Part shown: piece after piece, positions 1 through 9,200 of the stretch
How the letters are laid out: every line of letters starts with the position of its first letter
Numbering within the stretch: the stretch's first letter is position 1
Source: Thiodiazotropha sp037384425
GTDB taxonomy: Bacteria > Pseudomonadota > Gammaproteobacteria > Chromatiales > Chromatiaceae
NCBI GenBank assembly: GCA_037384425.1
Contig: JARROA010000003.1
Coordinates: forward strand, 1 to 64,000
Direction: 5' to 3'
Length of the DNA: 64,000 nucleotides
Translations under genes and position numbers: made by a program
Notes under the pieces: model-generated
Database searches by the model: none
Seen by the model: the letters and a program-made list of their open reading frames with translations, nothing else
Told to the model about the DNA's origin: nothing

Positions 1-117
1 GCCTGGAACTTCCACAAATACCTGATAGACCGTGAAGGACGCTTGGCTGGGAGCTTCGGCAGCCATGTCTCACCCCACAGCCGCACCCTCATCGAAGCGA
101 TCGAAGAGGTGCTGTGA
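1..117 (+). CDS. Glutathione peroxidase family, C-terminal fragment
   Basis: Only the last 38 residues and the stop are in the window; the gene begins upstream. The fragment opens with A-WNFHKYLIDREG, matching the WNFxKFLxxxxG block near the C-terminus of bacterial glutathione/thiol peroxidases; its Trp and Asn belong to the family's catalytic tetrad. These enzymes reduce hydroperoxides in the cytoplasm using thiols. The catalytic Cys/Sec and Gln lie outside the window and cannot be checked. The stop TGA overlaps the next ATG by one base (TGATG), so the two genes are probably cotranscribed. The call rests on one motif. Confidence 0.72.
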   Translation, partial: AWNFHKYLIDREGRLAGSFGSHVSPHSRTLIEAIEEVL

Positions 118-536
118 TGGAAGGCCCGTCACCACTGCAACGACAGGCCCAGTGGCTGGGCTGGTTGGGGTTGCTGCCCTTCCTGGGCGGCACCCTGTTG
201 CTCACCATCGGCATCAACGAGCCCTGGGTGGTCGAGGGGCTGCGCAACTATGCCGCGATCATCCTCACCTTCGTCGGTGCCATCCACTGGGGGCGTGCCC
301 TGCAGTTGAACCGTACGGGGCTGATCCTGTTCTCTGTCTGGCCCTCTCTCTACGCCTGGGCCTGTCTGTTTCTGCCCGTCGAACAGGGCCTGCTTTTGCT
401 CGCCCTGGGTTTCCTGCTGCTGTTGCTCGTCGATCAGCAGCTGTACCGGGCCAGCGCCTGGTTCAGACGCCTGCGCATCCAACTTTCACTCAGCGTTTCC
501 GGCCTGCTGCTACTCGGCTGGTCGATCACCGCGTAA
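117..536 (+). CDS. DUF3429-type small membrane protein
   Basis: 139-residue hydrophobic protein with about four membrane helices (roughly residues 14-34, 45-62, 68-88 and 91-110). The NYAA...FVGAIHWGRAL block in the second helix is characteristic of DUF3429, an uncharacterised inner-membrane family. The ATG at 117 overlaps the upstream stop by one base; a GTG one codon earlier (114) is possible but unnecessary. The next gene starts 10 bases downstream after a purine-rich AAGGAG, so this lies in a plus-strand operon with the peroxidase and epimerase genes. No function is known from the sequence. Confidence 0.75.
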   Translation: MEGPSPLQRQAQWLGWLGLLPFLGGTLLLTIGINEPWVVEGLRNYAAIILTFVGAIHWGRALQLNRTGLILFSVWPSLYAWACLFLPVEQGLLLLALGFLLLLLVDQQLYRASAWFRRLRIQLSLSVSGLLLLGWSITA

Positions 537-546
537 GGAGTCCAAC

Positions 547-1455
547 ATGAAGATCGCTATCTCTGGTGCCTCCGGCTTTGTCGGCACCCATCTAACCGCC
601 GCACTCACGCGACATGGCCACAGGGTGGTGCCGATGAGTCGTGGCGACTTCGCCCGTGGCCTGCCTCATCTGGCCGAAACGATCGACGGCTGTGAGGTGG
701 TCATCAATCTGGCCGGCGCACCCATCAACCGCCGCTGGAGCACCAGCTACAAGCGCACCCTGGTCTCGAGCCGCATCGAAACCACGCGCATGCTGGTTCA
801 GGCGATGTCGCGGCTGCAGCACCCTCCCCATAGCTTCATCTCCACCTCCGCCATCGGCGCCTTCAACGATGCCGGCCTCTATTCCGAGGAGCACGCCCCC
901 AACGCAACCGACTTTCTCGGCCGTCTGGCCGTAGACTGGGAGGCAGCAGCCCGGCAGGCGGAGACGCTCGGCATTCGCACCCTGATCTTCCGCTTCGCCC
1001 TGGTGCTGGGGGCAGACGGCGGATTGTTGAAACAGCTGCTGCCCCCCTTTCGCCTGGGGCTGGGCGGTCCCATCGGCGACGGCCGTCAGGCCTTCTCCTG
1101 GGTTCACATCGACGATCTGGTGGATGCCTACCTGGTGGCACTCAAACTGAGTTCGATGCAGGGCGTGTTCCACATCGCCGCACCCAAACCGGCGACCAAT
1201 ATGGCTTTCACCAAGACCCTGGGCGCAGCGCTACACCGCCCGACCCTCTTTCCACTGCCGCCGCTCCTGCTCAGGTTGGTCTTTGGTGAAGCGGCCGACG
1301 TCATGACCGGTGGGCAGCGGGTGATCTCGAAGCGGTTGCCCGAATTGGGCTTCCAGTTCCGCTACAGCGAGCTTGAACTGGCGATCGATGATCTGGTGCA
1401 CCGCCCCAGCCGCAGCCCTGTCCAGCCTTCGCTGGCGAACTCGGACAGCCAGTGA
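547..1455 (+). CDS. TIGR01777 family NAD-dependent epimerase-like protein (YfcH/SulA-like)
   Basis: 302 residues. The N-terminus MKIAISGASGFVG carries the GxxGxxG dinucleotide-binding turn of extended short-chain dehydrogenases. The following features fit the TIGR01777 (YfcH) subgroup: INLAGAPINRRW, FISTSAIGAF, a GRLAVDWE segment, the VLGADGGLLKQ stretch and the DUF1731-like C-terminus PLPPLLLRLVFGE. The E. coli relative is cytoplasmic with no settled substrate, so none is assigned. AAGGAG precedes the start by 5 bases. The length matches the family (about 300 aa). It is cotranscribed with the DUF3429 gene and followed 13 bases later by the AarF-like gene. Confidence 0.87.
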   Translation: MKIAISGASGFVGTHLTAALTRHGHRVVPMSRGDFARGLPHLAETIDGCEVVINLAGAPINRRWSTSYKRTLVSSRIETTRMLVQAMSRLQHPPHSFISTSAIGAFNDAGLYSEEHAPNATDFLGRLAVDWEAAARQAETLGIRTLIFRFALVLGADGGLLKQLLPPFRLGLGGPIGDGRQAFSWVHIDDLVDAYLVALKLSSMQGVFHIAAPKPATNMAFTKTLGAALHRPTLFPLPPLLLRLVFGEAADVMTGGQRVISKRLPELGFQFRYSELELAIDDLVHRPSRSPVQPSLANSDSQ

Positions 1456-1468
1456 GCGAGGTGGGCCT

Positions 1469-2773
1469 ATGTCGCTTCCACGCCGCATTCCCCGATCCCG
1501 CTTTGAACGGCTAGGCCGGCTGGGCAGGCTTGCCGGTGGACTGGCGGCGGGTGTCCTCAACGAGGGCACACGGCAACTGTTGCAGGGACAGCGACCCAGT
1601 CCCAGCGATCTACTGTTGACGCCGGCCAATGCACATCGCCTGAGTGAACGTTTGTCCGAGATGCGGGGCGCCGTCATGAAGATTGGCCAGCTGATCTCCA
1701 TGGACAGTGGTCAGCTGTTACCGGAGCCACTCAGCGAGGCCCTGGCACGTCTCAGGGACGATGCCCACCCAATGCCCCTGGGAGAGGTTGCCCAAGTGCT
1801 GAACCAAGCCTGGGGCCGGGGCTGGGAGCAACAGTTCCGCCACTTCAGCTTCACACCTCTCGCCGCGGCATCCATCGGACAGGTACACCAAGCAGAGATG
1901 AAGAACGGCAGGCGTCTGGCGATCAAGATCCAGTACCCCGGCATCAGCGAAAGCATCGACAGCGACGTGGAGAACCTGGGACGTATTCTGAAACTTTTAC
2001 GACAGCTCCCGTCGACGCTGGATCTAGCCCCTCTGTTGGATGAGGCAAAAAAGCAACTCCACCTGGAAGCCGATTACCGGCACGAGGCCGAGCTGTTGAG
2101 GCGGTACGCTGACTGTATCAGCGGCGACGACCGTTTTATCACCCCAAAAGTCATCACCGCCCTGACCACGCCTCAGGTACTGACCATGGACTATCTGGAC
2201 GGCGTGCCAATCGAAGACCTGGCACAGCACTCCGCGGACGAGAGAGACCGGGTGGCCGCTAATCTGTTGGAATTGGCGTTACGTGAACTCTTTGAATGGG
2301 GTCTGGTGCAGACCGATCCCAATTTCTCCAACTACCGCTACGCCCCTGAGTCGATGCAGGTGCAGCTGCTCGACTTCGGCGCCGTGCGCGGTTATTCGAT
2401 CGAGCGGCGGGAGAGCCTGCGCAAGCTCGTTGCCAGCTGTCTGGAGCAGGATGAAAGCGGCATGGCGGAGGCGGCTCGTTCAGTGGGTTACCTGAGCGCC
2501 GAGGATCCGCCTGAATACCGGGACCAGGTGATGGCCCTGCTCAGTATCGTCAGTGAACCATTGCGCCATCCGCGCTATCGATTTGGTTCCACCGACCTGG
2601 TCTCCCGTATGAGCATGCTACTGGTAAAAATACGCCTTGAGGGAGAGTACGGCCGACTGCCACCACCCGATGTTCTGTTTTTGCACCGCAAGCTGGGAGG
2701 GCTCTATCTACTGTTTGTCCGGCTGCGAGCCCATGTACCGGTGCGGGAGCTAGTCCGGAAATACCTGGTTTGA
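1469..2773 (+). CDS. ABC1/AarF (UbiB-like) atypical kinase family protein
   Basis: 434 residues of the ABC1/ADCK family, atypical protein-kinase-like ATPases often linked to ubiquinone or lipid metabolism. Visible motifs in order: KIGQLISMD (the family KxGQ helix, near residue 71), the alanine-rich AAASIGQVHQA loop, LAIKIQYPG with the nucleotide-binding Lys, the LEADYRHEAE helix, DPNFSNY in place of the usual DPHPGN, and LLDFG as the DFG-like metal-binding motif. There is no C-terminal pair of membrane helices as in UbiB, so it may be a soluble ADCK-type member. The start at 1469 follows GCGAGGTGG; longer in-frame versions run into the upstream gene and lack family similarity there. Confidence 0.87.
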   Translation: MSLPRRIPRSRFERLGRLGRLAGGLAAGVLNEGTRQLLQGQRPSPSDLLLTPANAHRLSERLSEMRGAVMKIGQLISMDSGQLLPEPLSEALARLRDDAHPMPLGEVAQVLNQAWGRGWEQQFRHFSFTPLAAASIGQVHQAEMKNGRRLAIKIQYPGISESIDSDVENLGRILKLLRQLPSTLDLAPLLDEAKKQLHLEADYRHEAELLRRYADCISGDDRFITPKVITALTTPQVLTMDYLDGVPIEDLAQHSADERDRVAANLLELALRELFEWGLVQTDPNFSNYRYAPESMQVQLLDFGAVRGYSIERRESLRKLVASCLEQDESGMAEAARSVGYLSAEDPPEYRDQVMALLSIVSEPLRHPRYRFGSTDLVSRMSMLLVKIRLEGEYGRLPPPDVLFLHRKLGGLYLLFVRLRAHVPVRELVRKYLV

Positions 2774-2870
2774 GTCGTTGGGACCTGGTGACTGAGTGCC
2801 AGTTGCCCTCCCTGTTTAAACCAGGTGGGCATGGTGCTGAGTCGGCGCCATTGACTCCGATTGCTTTACA

Positions 2871-2916
2871 CGCCTCTTGTCGAACGAAGGGTTCGAATCA
2901 AATCCACTCCCACCGC
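2871..2916. repeat. Imperfect copy of the repeat found next to tRNA-Ser
   Basis: The gene-free gap 2774-3038 contains TTGTCGAACGAAGGGTTC followed by a divergent stretch and CCCACCGC. The same arrangement occurs in the same orientation at 40695-40738, just before the tRNA-Ser gene. The two copies bracket the whole eCIS locus and its regulator. Here the sequence continues GGGTTCGAATC, like a tRNA T-arm, so it may be a tRNA 3'-end remnant. I see no convincing hairpin terminator in the gap, although two operons converge on it. Confidence 0.5.
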
Positions 2917-3038
2917 TATGCAGCAGCCATACTCGAATACTTCGCACAGGAGAGCCCCATCTACACCAATTACTAAAAGGTGCTGCGACTTTTCGATTGA
3001 TCCTGTCCGATGCGCTCCCTTGCGCTGATTGCATCGCC

Positions 3039-5120
3039 CTATTGCGGCGAGGTCTCCGAAGGTACATAGAAGCCGCTTTCCAGCAACCTCAGCTGCTCCA
3101 CCAAGGCATCCCGCTGCTGGCGCATCGACTCGAGCACGGTAGGATCCAGGCACTGCGGCTGTTCTGCCAGCTCCTCGAGAGTGGCGATACGGTGGAGAAT
3201 GCGCTGCTTCTGCAGATAGCGATCGACCCGCTCACCACGTTCCCGCTTGGCCGCCTCGCGTTTCTCGATCTCCTGCATGGCACTGACAATGCGACGACCG
3301 ATGATGGACCAGGCTTCACGGTTGGCCCGATAGGCGAGGTCATTGAGCCACTTGTCGTATGCCGCCAACATCTCAGCCGCCTTCTTGTAGTTCTCGGCGG
3401 CGCTGTTGACGGTCCCGCTCAAGCGCTCAAGAGAGACGTACATGGCGAAGGCCTGGGCATTGGCTGCGGTACCCGTTCCCTGGGGTATCTGTGCCAGTTT
3501 CTTATAGAAATCGGCCATCACGTCCATGGCCTGGGATCTGGCTTTGAGCTTCTTCGCCATGTCTCCGAAGGTCAAGGCGAAATCACCCAGCTTGATGCCG
3601 AGATCGGATGCCGCCTGATCAATGTCGAACAGGGTGTCGTCATCCTCCCGCTGAATGGCGTCATGCACGATGGCGATATAGCCCAACAGATTGATATCGG
3701 CCCCGCTATCCAGTACCCACTGATGAGCGTCCCGTGACTGGCCCTCGATCTTGTTCGCCTGCTTCTGTGCTCCGGAAAGCACTGTCCCCTCCGCCAACAG
3801 ACTCATGGCATCACTGGTGACCGAGGCGAAACTGAGGAGACTCATCAGCCCGCTGAATACGCCGCTGTAGATTCGCACCCGAGTGGTGAATGCGATGCTG
3901 CGCTGAGTCTGGCGCTGCAGCTGGGACACCAGAGCCACGCGCTGTTTGACCATCGAGGGGGAGGCGGGTCGCGGCTGACTGACCACAGGCAAGGCAGCTA
4001 CCGCACTGCTGCCGGATGATGGCACGACGGTTGGACCGGCGGCTCCCGGTGTGGTGCCCCCTCTGGCACCTGGCGGCAGGTAACGATACAGGGTGACGGC
4101 CGGCACGTCAGTCCGCTGAGCCGACATCGCTGCGGTGCGCGGAGCGACTGTACGGGAACCCCGCATCGCCTGCCGGGTCGGCAGGCGGATGTCGAGTTCG
4201 AGACCTTTGCGGGATGCATAGCGCTGCAGCAGTCCCAGACAATCCTGGCGTCCCGGCGGACAGGGCACCTGGTCGAGCACCACGGTCATCCGCCCCCCCT
4301 TGAGATCGACCCCGGGGGGTACGCTGCGGTTCAAGGCATTGACTGCACCCTGCTCTGCATGTGGGGCACCATAACGCAGGTGCTCCCCATAGGTCAGTGC
4401 CACAGCCTGACCCTGCCGGTCGGTGATCTGGATAACGGCGAAAACGGAATAGCCGGCCCGCCGCCCACCGGCAGCCGGCCCCACGCCCCGACCGACACCG
4501 CGAGGATCCTCACAGACCATTCCGCCCGGATTGTAGGTCCAGGCCCGCTCGGTCTGAACCAGTCGAAACATCTCTTCGGGAGTCAGCACCGGTACCACCG
4601 TGGGCTGGGTCTGTCTGGCGATACCCAGTGGGCTCGACGGCCCGACCGAGAGTCGCTGAGATCCGGTCAGATCGATCGCGGTACGATCGGCAGCCGCCTC
4701 ATCACCGACGAAGTGATCGGCTGTCTGCCCCGGTTGAGATTGCGATTGCTGAATGACGTGGGAGATCTCATGCGCCAGCAGACTGACTCCGGCCATCTGG
4801 CGCGGCTGAAAACCTGCCTGATCGAAGACCACATGATTGTCGAAGGTGAAAGCCCGGGCTTCCACATCCCGAGCTTGGGCGGCGGCCAGCGCATTGTCGT
4901 GCAGCCGCACATGATCGAGGTCGGCGCCAAAACGGTCAGCGAGATAGCGCCGCAGATCGGCCGGAATGGATTGACCCGGATCCCTCTCGAGCAGTGATTG
5001 CAGGGAGAGATTCTCCACTCCCTGATGGGGTTTGCGCGGGCGTTGGCTAGAAGCGGCTGATCCCACGCCCTGCCTGGCATTTGCCAGATCGAATCGCCGT
5101 TGAGTGTACGTCTGCCCCAT
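3039..5120 (-). CDS. DUF4157 eCIS cargo with a deaminase-like core (candidate effector)
   Basis: 693 residues. Residues ~45-125 form a DUF4157 domain, the metallopeptidase-like domain common in eCIS cargo, with LLAHEISHVIQQ holding an HExxH motif (H117, E118, H121). Residues ~222-315 look like a cytidine-deaminase fold: two strands, HAEQGAVNAL (H254, E256), the strand MTVVLDQVPC (C287), C294 starting a helix, and the strand LELDIRL. H254, C287 and C294 could bind zinc and E256 could be the proton shuttle. The C-x6-C spacing is wider than the usual PCxxC. A Pro/Gly/Ser-rich linker follows, then a mostly helical ~300-residue C-terminus with a hydrophobic stretch near residues 415-440 and a charged coiled coil at the end. 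AGGAGG lies 9 bases before the ATG. It is the last gene of the eCIS operon, 106 bases after the 319-aa gene. The cargo role is inferred. Confidence 0.72.
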   Translation of the reverse strand: MGQTYTQRRFDLANARQGVGSAASSQRPRKPHQGVENLSLQSLLERDPGQSIPADLRRYLADRFGADLDHVRLHDNALAAAQARDVEARAFTFDNHVVFDQAGFQPRQMAGVSLLAHEISHVIQQSQSQPGQTADHFVGDEAAADRTAIDLTGSQRLSVGPSSPLGIARQTQPTVVPVLTPEEMFRLVQTERAWTYNPGGMVCEDPRGVGRGVGPAAGGRRAGYSVFAVIQITDRQGQAVALTYGEHLRYGAPHAEQGAVNALNRSVPPGVDLKGGRMTVVLDQVPCPPGRQDCLGLLQRYASRKGLELDIRLPTRQAMRGSRTVAPRTAAMSAQRTDVPAVTLYRYLPPGARGGTTPGAAGPTVVPSSGSSAVAALPVVSQPRPASPSMVKQRVALVSQLQRQTQRSIAFTTRVRIYSGVFSGLMSLLSFASVTSDAMSLLAEGTVLSGAQKQANKIEGQSRDAHQWVLDSGADINLLGYIAIVHDAIQREDDDTLFDIDQAASDLGIKLGDFALTFGDMAKKLKARSQAMDVMADFYKKLAQIPQGTGTAANAQAFAMYVSLERLSGTVNSAAENYKKAAEMLAAYDKWLNDLAYRANREAWSIIGRRIVSAMQEIEKREAAKRERGERVDRYLQKQRILHRIATLEELAEQPQCLDPTVLESMRQQRDALVEQLRLLESGFYVPSETSPQ

Positions 5121-5226
5121 GGTCGATCGCCTCCTGCTGCCTGTTCAGCTCGCCATGCCCGACTTGCCGGTTCAGTTTCGACGCCACTTTAAACGAAGTG
5201 CAATTCCGGCCCGATGCTGAACCTGA

Positions 5227-6186
5227 TCAGAAACCCTCCCGGTCCTGCACGCGCTTGACCCAGTCGGGCACCACCGGTACGGCCGGCACATACTCCTCGT
5301 CCAGCCGCCTCTCCTTACCATCGATCAGGGCACGGCACTCGAGTCCACGCAACCAGAGATCGTGCAGATGGTCGCGGGCGTCCCTCTCCTGCATGAACAC
5401 GAAGGCCAGATTCCTGACCTCCACGTCCAGCGGTTGATAGCGCCGGATGGCGCAGGCCTCCAACATCTCCTCCTGCGTCACCTGGCGTCCGTAGACCACC
5501 ACCATGAGCAGGCCAGTCGCCGGATCGTAGAGCTTGCGCAGATCACCATGCCGCCAACTGATAGGGGGCGGCGGGATGAAGCCGCCCTCGGGGGTGACGC
5601 CCATGCATCTGTGACCCGGCTTCGCCTGATTCAATGCCACTGCGTCATCCACCTCCAGATCGTGAAACTGCACCAGGCTCAGGTCCGATTCGCCCCGCAC
5701 CAAACGCCAGGGGCCGTAGTCGAGCCAACGCCGCGACACCAGTTGATCATGTCCGGCACCCTTGAAGGCACACACCCAGCCATGATCGTAGTGACCATCG
5801 AGAAACCCCGGCGCGATGTACTTGGTCGGCTGCCCCTCGGGGCCCCACTGGGAGGAGATGGTGGATGCCGACATCCAGCGAAAGGGAATCTGCTGCAGCA
5901 GATCCCGCAAAGCGGCTATCGACAGATACTCCTCCGGCCAACCCAGCCGCACCTTGTCATCCTTAGCATAGTCAATGATCCCGCCCTCCGGCGCCCAGTC
6001 GAGCATGAGTTGGCGATTGCATCTCTGTAGCAGCTGTGCCGGATCCGTCTCAGCGACTCTGCGGCCATCGAGATCCACATACTTGGGCGGCCAGCGGCCG
6101 GCGACCTCGAGTTCAAGCAGATGCGACGCCGTGACGGCAGCGTCTTCGCTGCTGAAACAGAAGTCGGGACGAAAAGGGGTTTGCAT
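5227..6186 (-). CDS. Unknown protein between two eCIS cargo genes; candidate immunity factor
   Basis: 319 residues, acidic, Trp-rich, with no signal peptide or membrane segment, so probably cytosolic. I do not recognise the family. Local features include DYAKDDKVRLGWPEEYLS, GFLDGHYDHGWVCAFKG, a proline run (FIPPPPISW) and a C-terminal MQERDARDHLHDLWLRG segment. It starts 22 bases after the giant DUF4157 gene and precedes the deaminase-like cargo gene. A cytosolic single-domain protein between toxin-like genes is where an immunity or loading protein would sit, but nothing in its sequence proves either role. A cargo-specific chaperone or a third cargo is also possible. Confidence 0.6.
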   Translation of the reverse strand: MQTPFRPDFCFSSEDAAVTASHLLELEVAGRWPPKYVDLDGRRVAETDPAQLLQRCNRQLMLDWAPEGGIIDYAKDDKVRLGWPEEYLSIAALRDLLQQIPFRWMSASTISSQWGPEGQPTKYIAPGFLDGHYDHGWVCAFKGAGHDQLVSRRWLDYGPWRLVRGESDLSLVQFHDLEVDDAVALNQAKPGHRCMGVTPEGGFIPPPPISWRHGDLRKLYDPATGLLMVVVYGRQVTQEEMLEACAIRRYQPLDVEVRNLAFVFMQERDARDHLHDLWLRGLECRALIDGKERRLDEEYVPAVPVVPDWVKRVQDREGF

Positions 6187-6208
6187 GCTCTGAATCTGCT
6201 CCTGTCGC

Positions 6209-9200
6209 TCATGGGCCGCTGCCGGTCAGGCCGCGCAACAGCGCCTCCAGTCCTGCTCGGCTCCGTCCGGCTCCACGCCATTGGGCACGGGTAATGTGAT
6301 GTGAAACACCGTTGAGGTCAAACACCTCGATACTGAAATAGCCATAACGCTGGAACCAGCTTTGCAATTGGTTGAGACTTCCCAGTGCCCCGTCGGGATT
6401 GAGAAAGACCAGACGAAAGTGCTCGAAGTTTTGGATCTGATCACCGATCAGGGCCCTGGCGACGCCATTGTTGCGACGGAAACTTTCCAGCATATCGCCG
6501 ATCTGCTCGATATCGCGGCCTTCGAGGCCATGGGCCGTGGCCTTCACGTCGCCCAGTTCGCCGGGACGGGTGACGACAAGATCCTCCGAGGGAGGCGGCC
6601 GGTGGGCGAAATCGGGCACCCGGTCCACGTCGCCCGGGCTGTCGAGCAGGCGCGGATGCTGCAGCATAGCCTCGCCCTGGGCCCCGCGCAGGCGTAGATA
6701 GAAACGCTCGCCGAAGGAACCGAGATAGGCCGGGTTCAAATCCCGGGTGAAGGAGAGGAAGCGTCGGTGAGCCTGCGCCATCTCACCGCCGGCAAAGATC
6801 CAGTCCAACACCGCATCACGGGTATTCTCGTGAAAACTGTGCCGCAGATTGTCGAGATAGACCGGCCGATCCGCCGCCAGCGACTCCGTCGCCTGGCGGC
6901 GCAGGATTTCCAGTTGTTCGTCGATGAGTTCCCGTGCGGTCTGACCGTTGCGACCGGGAACCCTCTCCCGCAACAGGGCATCCCTGTAGCGACGGAAGGC
7001 CTGGGAGTTGTCGGCCAGGTGAGTCTCAAGGGCAGCCTTTGTCGCCAGTTGCTGCGCCTCCAACTGCAGGCGCGGTGGGCGCACGATGTCACCGACCACG
7101 CGCAGGGTGCCGCCCTCGTCGAGCAACAGCCTGGGGAAGCTGGCCATGCGGCCGCTCTTGCGCTGCAGTCTCGGTTGGGTGGTATAGCCCTCGTCGAAGA
7201 TCCGCCTCAGGTGGGGATCCGCCCGCACCTGATCGATGGTCAGGCCCTCCATGGGAAAGACATCCTGGAAACGGGCCTTGCTGACCGCCTCGCCCAGACC
7301 CCGCAGCGCCACATCCTCCACATCGGCCACCCGGGCCAGGTGTTCCAGGCTGGCCACCGCCGCCTCCACCTTGTTCGGTGGTGGCAGGCCACCGCCGGGC
7401 GGCAGGGCCGCCTCGGCCTCGCTCAGCGCCGAACGCGCGCGACCCAGGGCCTCGGTGACTTGCGGGGTGGTTTCCCCACCGGCGGTGATGTGACGCTCGA
7501 ACTGGGTCAGAATCCGCCGCAACGGCTGGCAGGGCGGGTTGGAGCAGAGACAGATGCCGCGGGCCGCGTCGCACACCGACAGATGGTGCTCGGTGATGCC
7601 GGTGGTGACTTCGGCCATGGCGTGGCCTTCGAAACCCTCCGCCAGCTCGCGCCAGAGGCGCTCCGCCTGGTGGGGTTCGAGCTGATCCTCGAGTTGATGG
7701 AACAGCCGCCGGGTCTCTTCGTAATCCCCCGCGTGGGAGGCCCGCCTCGCGGCATCAAGGGTTTCCGATGCCCCCAGCCGCTCCGCCACCTGATCAAGGC
7801 TTTCACCGAACAGACCACCCACCAGCCGCCGTCCGGCCCGTCCGAGTACCGGCATGGCCCCGCCCAGGACACCGCCTGTGGCCATACCTGTCAAACCTCC
7901 CACCAGGGCCGCCTGCCCCGCCCTCACCAGTCCCTGCCAGACACCCCGGCGCCAGGTGCGCTCGTCGGTCAGTGCGGCGATCCCTTCGCTCACCACGCCG
8001 GAGAAGAGTCCGTCCAGCGCCTCTCTCACCGCACCGGTCGCCACCCGGCGCCCCAGACTCTGGGCACCCTGCTCGACCGCGGTGGTACCCGCCTCCGCCG
8101 CGCCGCTCAGCAGGCCCCTGCCACCCAGGCCGAGCATCTGGGTTCCCTTGGCAGCGAGCGAGCTGCCCACCACCACCAGGGCTCCGTCGATGGCACCCAG
8201 CAGGGCGTCGCGCGCGCCCTCGCTGCTGATCGCCTCGTAGTAGTCGGCGCCGAACATCTCCCGGGTCACCACCCGCGCGCCGGCGCCTGCGGCGGCGGCC
8301 GCGGCGATCACCCCCGGAGTTGCGGTACCGCCGGTAGCCGCCACCACGATAATGCCGGCAGCCGTTGCTGCCACGATGCCGGCGATTTCACTGATGGTGT
8401 TGGAGGCTTCGGTGAACTCTTCCGATCGATGTTCGAAACGGTCGTAGAGGGCGATCATCGCCGCCAGCTCCACCGCGGTGAGAGTGCCCCGGCTCCTCGT
8501 CTGCTCCCACAGGGCGGCGAACTCCCTGGCGGCGGCCACCATGGTCTCGTCCGTTTCGGTGAAACCGCTGACCAATCCGCGCTCCAGATCGATGCGCGCC
8601 TGCATGCGCTGGAACAGCAGTGCGGCGGCTCGGTAGCGACCTTCGGCCGTCTCGAACTCATCGGCCGTCGGTTCGCTGCCGAGGGCGGCGTCGAGCACGT
8701 CCTCCACCCCTTCGCGGTCGACCAATCCCATCGCCTGCTCGGTGTCCAGATCGAACACACCCAGAGCCTGAGAGGAGCGCACCTGTCGCTCGAACTCGTT
8801 GAAGGCACGCAGTGCGCTCAGCTCATCCGGATTCAGGGTCGAGGGATCGCGCCGCTCGCGGTTCAGCAGATAGCCCAGCCGCAACTGCCCACGCCGCTGC
8901 TCGTCGAGCTGTCCCAGCGCCACCCGCAGCACTCTGATGTCGCCGGTGTAGGCGAGCAGGCTCTCGGTCGGCATGCGCCGGGTGTTGATGATCTCGAGCA
9001 CGATCTCCCGCGGCTCGCCGTGCACCCAGGCGAAGGTGTTCCAGGGTTCCCGGGAGAGGGCATGGAAACGCTCCCGCCAATCCTCGCGGCGGGAGATGAC
9101 CAGCGCCAGGCGGAACATCTCTCCGTAGTCGGGCCTGTGCACCGCATCGCCGAACTGGAACATCACCTCGCGGAAGGGATCGGCCTCGGCCAGCCGCTCG

